Of a stretch of DNA of 64,000 nucleotides, positions 54,961 through 64,000 are shown piece after piece. A program made the translations under genes and the position numbers. Source of the stretch: Baylisascaris procyonis (lineage: Eukaryota; Nematoda; Chromadorea; Rhabditida; Ascarididae). Below the pieces are notes generated by a model. It did no database searches and was not told the origin of the DNA. It saw only the letters and a program-made list of their open reading frames with translations. The stretch's first letter is position 1. Every line of letters begins with the position of its first letter. The stretch covers positions 682,001 to 746,000 of the forward strand of contig JAZARR010000078.1 of assembly GCA_037389465.1 (NCBI GenBank), in the 5' to 3' direction.

Positions 54961-56924
54961 GAGCTACTTACGCTGTAGTATAATGCTCCAGCAGGTTCAG
55001 AAACTGGCCGCCCAGCAAATTCGAAAGAAATTATGCCCTCCCATTACTTTTAATATACATGCGTGCTATTCCCCTCACATATTCGCCTTCATATTCCCAG
55101 TCGATATTGCTTTCAATGATTGGTGGACACCATCAGAGACATCACACAGTGCACGAATGCTTGCGATGTTTCTTCATGACAGAAGTGATTAAAGGTGAGC
55201 AGAGCTGACTCCGAGCAGAGCAAATGCCCGAGAAGGACTCACAGGTAGTAAAACTTTCTGTACGAACGAACCATAATGCACCGTGCTATATTATGATATG
55301 CTCAAATTTTTAGCGCCGATATATAATCGACATTGAATATATTAAAGGGATTAAGCGCACTATTGCATAGTGTGCGTCGAAAATAAAAGCAGAAATTTAG
55401 TGTGGTGCAGCAAAAAAAACCTTAAATTGTATGAAAATTTATTTGTTATCGAAAATGACAACAAACAGGTCATCGATTCTGAAACTGAAGAAACCATTGC
55501 ATCTTTATCAACATAACAAACCAGTGTGCCAAAATTGAATTCTAATATCGCTTCATAATTGTGTCCACTTGCCATTCAGCACGAATTTAACAAGGTGATC
55601 TTATGGAGCGTTGTTTCATCAATTCAGCCGGTCCATGTCGCCCGTTGTATGAGGCGAAACAAATTAGGCCGTTATATTCGAGAATCATTGAATTGCATAA
55701 CGCAATCGGCAATGTTTAAGGCACACTACTAAAGGGCAATAGTGTTCAAGCGATCTCTCCTCATTGCCAGCTAAATTTAGAAGACATCTTTTAATTACTC
55801 ATCATTTGCATATATCAAGCTCATAGTTCCTTTTTTAGCACTACTTGACGCTGCGAATAATTTGCATACAAACGTTTGCAATCATATTAGTTAGTGTTGA
55901 ACCATCAAATACTAGCCAAAGGTAAGCCGCTATCGACAGCTTAACATCAACCAAGCAACTTTTCCTTCTTTACTTATTTTAACTAACGATTTGATCATAG
56001 AACATTTTTGTTTTCTTTTGATGCGATGGATTCAGTTTTTGATCCGTAGGCCGTAGTCGACAGTGATCATTGAGCATAATACTCAATAAGTTGTCGTTCC
56101 TTGCAGTTGCAGCTCTGCGCTGATTAATGAGTGCGGCCGTCGAGGGAGAAAAAATTCTGCGAAATACCGTATGGCCTTAAACCCAGCTCCGGTAATTATA
56201 AAATTTCAGCAGGATGAAGATAGCTCCTTAAGTTGAAAAGAAGACTGAATTTGAAGAAAACTCAAATGGGGTGGTGTCCCAGTGGTGGTAGAGAAGGAAA
56301 GAGGGAGGTAATAAAAAAGTTAGGCTTCAGAAAAATTTGTGCAAAGGGCATCCCTAAATGACTAGACCAAGGGGAAGAGATGTGGAGAAGAAAGTTGGCT
56401 GTTTCTCTTAACTTCATGGAGGTGGGCTAAGTCTGAGAAGGGAAATAAATTGAGAAAAGGAAATTGAGGATTGTTTTTTCGTTTTTTTTTTTTGTTTTTT
56501 GGTTGTTTTTGTTTGCTCCAACAAAACAGTGGCTCGCTCTTGCGCATAGATGATGGGTGACACAACAAATCTCCTCTCATCGATTATGCTTTCGGCTGGA
56601 ACCACAGCCTAGCAACTGATGAAGAGCAAATTGTACTGCGAGCTACATGTCCTCTTGTCAGCCAAAAAACAATCCATGTTTCACGTACAAATTTGCAATA
56701 GTTCTGATACAGCTGATAAAAACAAAGAATAAATGCTTCTGTTTTCTAAGAAATGTCAGCAATCGATTTCACGGTTTTTCAGCTTTGCTGATGGTGATGC
56801 ACGGGTCCCCCACCCTTAATGAGAATAATTGGGCTTGGTTACGCGAAAAATGATGTAGCCGGAAACGATTTTTTATCGTTATGATGAAGCTCATTGGTGC
56901 TTATTCGGAAAATTAGTTTATTAT

Positions 56925-57235
56925 AAATTTAAAAGTGGGATTTCAAAATTTGTTGTTCTCCTCCCCTTTCCGATCCATATATTTTTGCGACAATGAACAG
57001 GCTTTTGAGATACCACCAATATACTTTCACTGCGAGGTTTTGTTGCCTGAACGTCCGCACTGTTGGTTGAACGAGAAATTTTGGCATCAGTGAGGGGTTT
57101 CACTACTCTTGCCTCTGTATACTTCCAGTCGGCAGGAACCGATTTCTTACCTACTGATAGCAACGGAAACAAAAACTGTCTTACAACTATAGCTTGCTCG
57201 ATGCAAGGGTATGGAAATGCCCAAATTTGCTTTGG
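56925..57235 (-). pseudogene. non-LTR reverse transcriptase fragment (N-terminal finger region)
   Basis: The minus strand reads FPLLSVGKKSVPADWKYTEARVVKPL, the family pattern FxLSLxxGxVPxDWKxAxVxPIxK found just before the NYRPISL motif of CR1/Jockey-type RTs. The rest of the open frame (to 56921) is too altered to align. Orientation matches the other CR1-like fragments at 46.6 and 52.7 kb, but continuity with them is not shown. Confidence 0.55.
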
Positions 57236-57239
57236 TGCA

Positions 57240-60215
57240 TGAATGAATACACCAACGCATCAATGCACCAATGCACCAAACTTTTCAAAAATCTAACACG
57301 TTCACAAAAAAATTCACTCACATCTTATCTATCGCTATAGAACGTTTTGACTCATAGCTTTATGAATCATTTTCTTTGAAGTGATCGTTTATTTCCGATA
57401 ACATTGGCAAATTTCGATAAGCATCTTTTTTTCGGCCGAGCAAACAACACAAGACTTTGTAAAAACATATGCTACGCACAAGTTGAATTAGAGAAAAATA
57501 AACTTGTTTATGTAGTTTTTCAAATACTGACTAAGCGGAAATAGTGCCAGTGAATATGTTCGACATTATTAGCCATCCCAGTCGCTCCATAGATAAATGA
57601 GAAACAGTTGTTCGTGCGTTTGTGCAATGCTCCTCATTGTAATGCTTGCTATATAAACTGGATACAACTGCTAGCGAAAGCAACAACACCCAGTCCACTG
57701 AGGTGATTTCGCCTAAAGGCGGCTTTATAAATCTTATACGTCTGGCAGCAACTTTCCTTGGCTAAAGCCATCTGCAAGCTCATGTGCCAAGTTTCACTTT
57801 AAAACGATGCGTTAAGCTGTTACTTTGCTCTTATGGCATCTATGCATCGTTGATAGCTGTTTGTTAATATTTATCGCTTTAGCCTAGTTTCTTTCAGCGA
57901 TGGCTGCGTTTGCACCATTTTCATCGTTCCTTTTTCAGTGATTATCCTATATAACTCCTAATAGGAGCTTCTGTGCTTATTGGCCTTGCTTCCGAGGCAT
58001 TAGATAAGTTGCAAGCGTTGTTCTGTAATATTCCCGCCCACTGGGGTTGGATACAAGGTCTCATTTTCGAAAAAAGCCAAATACTATAGAATAAAATGTT
58101 CTCCTGGCAGTAAATAACAGCAAATTTTCCAACCACCATAGGCTTTGTGTCTGGAGGGAAACAAGCCTTGGAAGCCTTTGGCATTTGCTATTACTTCAAG
58201 CGAATGGTTAAGCGAAGGATGTTATTGAGGTCAGACTACCTAACAGGTTACCTATAGCAAATCGCATTGTAGAATAAGGCTGAAGCTCGTTCACTGAAAG
58301 TGGATTATTCAACCGATGCTTCTATATTCTTTTATCGAGGCTAGCTGCCATCCGAAAGGAATTTACATATTAACAGCTGCTGGTGTGCATCAACATTTGC
58401 ACAACGATCCAGTCGGTCACGTCAACTAAATTTGCAAGCCTTCTAACATTACTACCAAATGGATACTCTTTTGATTGTCCAGCCAATCAACTAGAATAAA
58501 TCCTCTTTTCCTATCAGTGGAAGCGAAAGGATGAACGCAAAAATCAAATGTACTAGCGCAATAAGCATCTGCCACGTCGACTGTTCACTTTTCAGCATTC
58601 AAAACGTAAACGTTTGAATATAAAACTTGGTTCGGGCAGTCACCTGAAGCATTGCTTCGCAAAAGTCATTTTCGATGTTTACTTCAGTTCACTCTATTCG
58701 TGCTTACCTTCCCCACATGCTTCATCATACTCTATCCTCACCGAAGGTAAACAGTCAATCCCGTCACTTTTCCTCCTCTGGTTGTGGAAAAATCACTTCC
58801 CTCGCCTAAATACATTCAGGCTGTTTATTCGAAAGCGGAAGCAGTGCTCAATTAGTTCTGACTACGACTGGCACCTCAACCGTTCCTTCCCGATCGGCCT
58901 TCCTTTAACGACGGAGGCGAATGTCATTGTATTGAAGACCTTTTTCACCTTATTGTCAAAATGATTCCCTCAGTTGTTTGTCCTCCCTTATTCTCTTTCG
59001 CCCCATCCCTCTCTCCCTCACCTCTATCCTTCTAACTCTCGACATTTCAGAATACACTGAAAATGTGCTCAAAATTCGGCACACGAGCCGATGTTTTCAG
59101 CTCCCTTCTCCTCTTATTGAGCGAGAGGTAACTCTACCCAAGGAAACTACCACCCCGCCCACCTCTGTCTATTTGCGATGATATGGAAAGGTAGTGGAAA
59201 ATGCCTATCTCTTTAAAAAAAAAGCCCTCCCTTACAGACCCTCCCTCTCGTAGCAGTGCTAGCCTCACAAACTGCAACAATTTTGAACTTATGAGAAGTC
59301 AAAAGGAATGCAATTGAATTGTTACTAGTGTTTTTACAATTATAGCATCTCGAATGAGCCCTACTACAAAGCACACATTGCAATGAGGTAAAAGAGACGT
59401 TTCTAGAAGTTCCCTCAACACCTATTCCCCCAACTTCCTGATCTAAATTCGGTCTCATCTGGACAATGAAATCCAGGTATATTAGTTTCAACTTATGCTT
59501 CAAAGAATAGGACGTACTTACACCCCAGAATTCCCATCCAATACCTGTCCGAAAACATCATTTCCTGTGGCAGCCTCTCGATGCTGAGATGTTATGCATG
59601 GTGATTTCTGTACGCTGAAACTCTTTCGAAAATATCCCATTAGTGTTTTTCTTTTGGCTCGTAAACACCAGTCGCCCATGATGTCTTACCTATTTACGTG
59701 TCTGTGGCTTGGTTCTTTTGCAGCAGGCAAAATTTAGGTTTCATGCTTAATGTTTCCAATTCAGAATGGCCCTCCTACTACGAGAAATTTCTGTGAAAGC
59801 GCTAGAAATCTCCCCGAAGAAATTATTCTACTTCTCTAGACATTTGCAATCATGGTCTCGAAGCATCGCCATTATTGTGTTAAATTGTGGTAATCACTAA
59901 CATAAACTAGAAGGCCGAAAGAATGTGAGATATTTCGCTTTCTTTGAGCATGAAACTTGATATTCTAATAGATCATCGCGAAAATTTGCACATTGTTCAC
60001 GAAAGCTTGTCTTGAAGAACGATGCGTTTTTAGCAAAATTTTCTTTCTTTTTCCATGAAACTTCTTAGTTTTCCTTGTGCTCGAGCATCCGTTCCCACTT
60101 TGATGAATACTCTTACTGACGGTGCTGTTGAACTGTTTGAAAATCATTTAAGATCGCTATATAGGATAAGAAAATTTTGCGCTATTGCTGATCGTTTGTG
60201 AGGTTTAAAAAAGGT
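57240..60215. other. no supported gene; region upstream of the TTL gene
   Basis: Begins with a short imperfect repeat of CACCAATG-like words (57237-57280). The remainder is AT-rich with long pyrimidine-rich runs (58970-59160) and no recognisable coding sequence. Confidence 0.4.
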
Positions 60216-60219
60216 CACT

Positions 60220-60239
60220 TATTTATTTGTTGATTTCAG
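60220..60239 (+). promoter_or_regulatory. splice acceptor directly abutting the TTL start codon
   Basis: TTTGTTGATTTCAG ends at 60239 and the ATG begins at the next base. Since the signal peptide starts here, this is most likely an SL trans-splice site or the end of a 5' UTR intron, leaving essentially no untranslated leader of its own. Confidence 0.5.
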
Positions 60240-62620
60240 ATGTCGGTTAAAGCACTGCTTCTGCTGTGCGTCGTTGTCGCTGTTACGTATGGCAAACTTC
60301 AAACAATCACCGTCAAGGGTCAACTAGCGTGCGACAACAAATCCGTCCAAAACGTTAATGTGGAACTTCGAGAAGCCGACACCTGTGCGTGCTTAAATGC
60401 ACCTTTATATATTGTTGATAGTCACTGGGGACGTTTACATAATCAAAACTCGAAGCGGCGAACACATCACATATAGCGCTTTCCTAATTTACAGCTACAG
60501 TGAGTGTATTATTGAGTAAGTGATAGCGAAGATGGGATGATTCTGATTCAGTCGCGACTTCCACTTAATTCCCAATGAATTTCATAGAGGAAGATGCCCC
60601 ATAAATGGAACATATTTTCCTTCCATGTCCGATCTATTTTGACATAAATATTTTTTTAATTCTTCATTTAGTGTGTCGCAAAACGATTAAAACAAGCCGA
60701 CACTCAGAAATACATAAATTTTTAGAAAATTTTTCCAACAATACGTCGTTTGTATGGATTATGTAAATGAAGTAATGCTGTTAAAGTGGACCCTGATGAC
60801 TCGCTGGGATCAACCCACTCGGACAGGAAAGGACATTTTGAAGTGAGCGGACAGGAGGATGAAGTGGGTAGCATCGAGCCTTACCTTCGTATAACCCACA
60901 ACTGCGATGGTGGCACCATCAATCCGGTGAGCGATGTTTTCCTCTACTGCATACCTTAATAAGAGTAGCAGATTCCCATTTCACTGATTCGTCAAATGCA
61001 AAACAGCAAAATTGATCTCATAGTTTCCACTTTCTACTGTCTTTTGGCATGGTAGGAAGACCCGGCCAACACAACAAAACTTAATCTACTTTATAACTTT
61101 CAAAATCCGATTTCAATGATCGGGCAAATTGCCACTCCTTACGAGTGATACTTTAGCTGTCTTCATGTTCACCTCAACGTTGTAGTGATCAGCGCCTCTA
61201 ATCATTTGACTAATAACCAGCGCTTATGGGTAACAACACTTTAGTCTGGAATTCGTGGCGACGATAATTCAAGGGATAAAAGAGGCGAATTAGTGCCACA
61301 CTCGAAACATTCAGTCAACATTTTGCATCTTTTATCTTAACTTTATTGTGGCACTTCCTGGATACTTTGAACGCTTGTTCAATTTAGACAGGTTTTCAAG
61401 GCAACTATGCGATAACTTTTCTAGCCATGCTCCTTACCGTTTGAGTGAGATATTTATCGCTATCGTTGCATATTGTTTCGATTACCTGACTGAGGTATAA
61501 TCAAGAATACTGTCATAGGTAGTTTTTTTCCTTGCTCCCATATTGCTTTTTGTAGATTTTAATTTGAGAACCTTCGCATTCGTTCACAATTGTCATTTTT
61601 AATTTCTTAAAAACAAGCAATTTCTTTCAAATGTGCGATGGAAAAAGTGGAAACTTTCGATTGCAAACAATTCACCAGTTTCCTTATTCAGCAGTAAAAG
61701 AGTTCGACGTCTTGCTATACAGTTATAGTATCTATTTTTTGCATACCGCGAAGTGATATAGTGAAAGATGAAATAAGCAATAGCCGTCATACTTCAACCC
61801 ACGTTTGTTTTCCCTTCACTTCTCCTCTCAGTGATCCATATCCACGTCAGACAGTGTCTATGGTCAGCATACAGCGCTAATGTGCAACAGTAGAGTGCTG
61901 CAAGGAGGCTAGATAGCTGCATAATACAAATGGTCAAATACTAGCATGAAATTCAACCCTGCAACGAAATGCAACGCTATATTTTGTTTTAATATGGCCT
62001 GCATCTTAAGGCAACGACAATCATCATGCTCATTCGATATTCTTGTGAAATCATTTAGGGGGGGGTGGGGTGGGGGGGGGGGGCAGGGGAAGGGAGGGAA
62101 GGGAGGGAGAGAAGGGGAAGGCTGGGAGAGAAGATGGTCGGTTTAAATTTTTTCACGCAAGTGGGAATAAATTTGACCTATGTTTTCATCATACTAGTAT
62201 CAAATCTGTGCTTTCCAACATTACTTACGACAGCCGATTATTTGAAATTTTCCAATGGCATTCAACACGTGCTGCGCGATTTAAACTTTTTGCAACTTGT
62301 CTTAATTTTCGGCACCTTTATGCGGAACACCACCATTTTTAGCTTTCAGGCTAAGCTTCTCGTAAAATGGGAGTTTGATCGCTGCGAGTTCACCTTGCTG
62401 CTAGCTAAACTGTTACTACTCTTGCTTGACAGGATGTGGCATTGATTTCCAGCCATTCTTTTTGCCTCAATATGGCGTTATTATTGAGGATAACTATTTG
62501 TAGAAATGTACAATCGTTGACGACTATCGTATTCCCAAGGAGCATATCAACGGAATCTACGATATGGGTATCGTCAGCCTCAATATTGCACAGGAAGTGC
62601 ATAAGAAAACATGCAGCTAA
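60240..62620 (+). CDS. transthyretin-like (TTL) secreted protein, three exons, complete
   Basis: Coding exons 60240-60384, 60787-60926 and 62504-62620 join in phase to 402 nt and 133 residues. Residues 1-18 form a signal peptide (hydrophobic LLLLCVVVAV, cleavage near TYG/KLQ). The TTL domain follows: TVKGQLACD at the start, VNVELREADT, LDPDDSLGSTHSD-KGHFEVSG, EDEVGSIEPYLRITHNCDGG, then KCTIVDDYRIPKEHI and YDMGIVSLNI near the end. Four cysteines (31, 88, 97, 132) fit the two disulphides usual for nematode TTL proteins. The family is nematode-expanded and commonly secreted by parasites; the closest studied member, TTR-52, bridges dying cells to engulfing cells, but the role of this one is unknown. 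Donors are GTGCGT and GTGAGC; the exon 2 acceptor TTAAAG is weak. AATAAA at 62759-62764 is a good poly(A) signal. Confidence 0.92.
62058..62132 (+). repeat. G-rich tract in TTL intron 2, G-quadruplex capable
   Basis: Runs of four to twelve G residues separated by single bases, followed by purine-only GGGAGGGAAGGGAGGG units. It lies on the coding strand about 370-445 nt before exon 3 of the TTL gene, so the quadruplex could form in the pre-mRNA. Confidence 0.75.
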
Positions 62621-62758
62621 GAATTCATTCAAAGAAGTGATTCTTTCCCATTAACATAAACTTCCTTCTTGCAGACTTTTTTAACAAGCACTCCATTTGT
62701 TTAATCTTATTGCATTTACACTGCATGTTGAAATGTTGCATTTATCGAAATGCAATGC

Positions 62759-62764
62759 AATAAA
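62759..62764 (+). terminator. poly(A) signal AATAAA of the TTL gene
   Basis: Canonical AATAAA, 139 nt after the TTL stop codon on the same strand. Confidence 0.6.
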
Positions 62765-63189
62765 TATTTTGTATGCGTCTGTTGTACAGTTTATAAAGAC
62801 TGAGTTCACTGGAAATGTTTCATCTATGGCCAAACAAACGCAAAAACATTTCAGAAAAAAATGATATCTTGAAGGAAATTCCACTTGCAATAATTTACTA
62901 GCGAAAAGCAATTTCGCCGCATATGCGATCTTTGCAAATCTGGTGTGCATGGATCTAGGTTAATATGACTGAAAACTTTGAATAAATCACTTTAATGAAC
63001 CGTTATCTCCAATAAGCGAACAATCCATGCCTTAATGCAATACTGTCTTCAATACAAGTTGACCCAAACTTCTTACACAAGCTTTATTGTGCCATATAAC
63101 GAAGCGATTTACGGAGTTTTTGTTTACTTGTTTGTGGGCATAAAAGGAGCCTTTGGGTTAAATTATATCCCCAAAATGGCCTCCATCTG

Positions 63190-64000
63190 CCTTATTGCAG
63201 GCTCACGATGGTGTTCGGTAGTTGTCCACTTTTTTCGGCAGGTCAGTTGAGATTTGATTCCAGGTGTGCTTTAACGACTGTTTCATGCCGCTGGTGGATG
63301 GTTTGAGGGCGAGCATATGTCTCTTGATTGCTTTGAAAACATTATTAGAGGGGATTGAGGCTGGGCAAATATGGGGTCAGCCATTCCTGAACTGAAATGA
63401 AGTCGAAGCAATGAATTCGGCAGGAGTCTTGAACTCGCCTTGTCTTGTGAGCCAGCCAGAATCCTGTTAAAACGCTGATGCTGGCTCTCGAAGCGTTTCT
63501 TGTTCCAAGATAGCCCCACATCCTCCAGAATGCGTCTGTGCTAAACGACAAGTTGAGGAGCGTTTTGTTTAAACCTCCAAGTTGGGAAGAGATTTGCACT
63601 TGCGCCAGGCCTTCAAAAGCGTTTTGTCTTCACTCGTAATTCTAAGCCAAACTATGAGTTACTTCGACATTTAAATTTATTTGACGACCTTGCCGGCGCC
63701 AGAAATTTCCAGGGTCCATGCCCCACTATTCTGGAGGTTGTGCCCTTGCTCAATCGTGAAAAGTTTTTAGTCGGAAAAGAGGATCTTTTAATGAAGATTT
63801 TTGCACATCGATCATCAGCAACTTGTCTCTGGCGAGCTACTTTCTAAAGAGATGGACTCCATGCAGTTTGTGCGGCTTTCTTTTGAGGCCATTTTTCAAA
63901 CAACGACAAACCGAATTGCATGCAATTCTGAGTCTTCGAATTCAACTTTCCACTTTCACTGGTGGTCATCGTAGTGGACGAACACCCACTTCGATGGTGG
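63190..64000 (-). pseudogene. decayed Tc1-like transposase, runs off the window end
   Basis: Reading the minus strand from 64000 downward through shifting frames gives a broken Tc1/mariner-type transposase. Recognisable are a helix-turn-helix-like part GLKRKPHKLHGVHLF, then KLFTIEQGHNLQN, FDFISVQEW with PSLNPL (family form: EWPPYSPDLNPLDY), and a tail with VFKAIKRHMLA...SLKHTWNQI. Several stops and frameshifts make it inactive. The 5' part may continue past 64000; no terminal inverted repeat was located. Confidence 0.7.

Noticed and set aside
57100..57160. GTAAGA-type donor on the minus strand suggesting a gene
   Set aside because: It lies within a reverse transcriptase fragment that reads straight through it.
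61050..61150. Plus-strand stretch after a TAG acceptor considered as TTL exon 3 (EDPANTT...)
   Set aside because: No TTL similarity; the real third exon with the KC...YDMG motifs is at 62504.

Overview
The window reads as AT-rich, intron-rich, repeat-laden nuclear DNA of a parasitic nematode, most likely a clade V strongylid (hookworm relative). The clues are a secreted transthyretin-like protein, a KGB-1-type MAP kinase, short introns ending in TTTTCAG or TTTGCAG, splice acceptors placed just before start codons (the layout of spliced-leader trans-splicing), and decayed mariner/Tc1, RTE and CR1-like elements. Species is not determinable from the sequence alone.

Two complete genes could be rebuilt exon by exon. 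(1) A JNK-family kinase on the minus strand (28083-42431) has nine coding exons whose phases all agree and encodes 384 residues. It resembles C. elegans KGB-1 and carries S-I-Y instead of T-P-Y in the activation loop. (2) A transthyretin-like gene on the plus strand (60240-62620) has three exons and encodes 133 residues with a signal peptide.

The most striking observation is kinase intron 3 (39688-40160, 473 nt). It consists exactly of a 464-bp 5'-truncated RTE-type retrotransposon, inserted antisense, plus one copy of a perfect 9-bp target-site duplication. The duplicated site supplies both the 5' splice site and the 3' AG, and the A-rich end of the element supplies the polypyrimidine tract. 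Nothing of an older intron remains. This looks like a recent intron gained by a retrotransposon landing in coding sequence.

Layout: 1-2.8 kb unassigned; 2.8-3.6 kb a possible small plus-strand gene; 4.4-7.6 kb several coding-like blocks on the minus strand with good splice signals but no recognised family; 8-28 kb mostly unassigned, with a tRNA-like remnant, a 71-codon ORF and an LTR-like block near 22.85 kb; 28.1-42.4 kb the kinase, with mariner and RTE fragments in its introns; 42.5-60.2 kb a gene-poor transposon graveyard (CR1-like reverse transcriptase fragments, two long TA microsatellites, short tandem repeats, a GC-rich island); 60.2-62.6 kb the transthyretin-like gene; 63.2-64 kb a decayed Tc1-like transposase running off the end. 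The two firm genes are unrelated in function and are not an operon.
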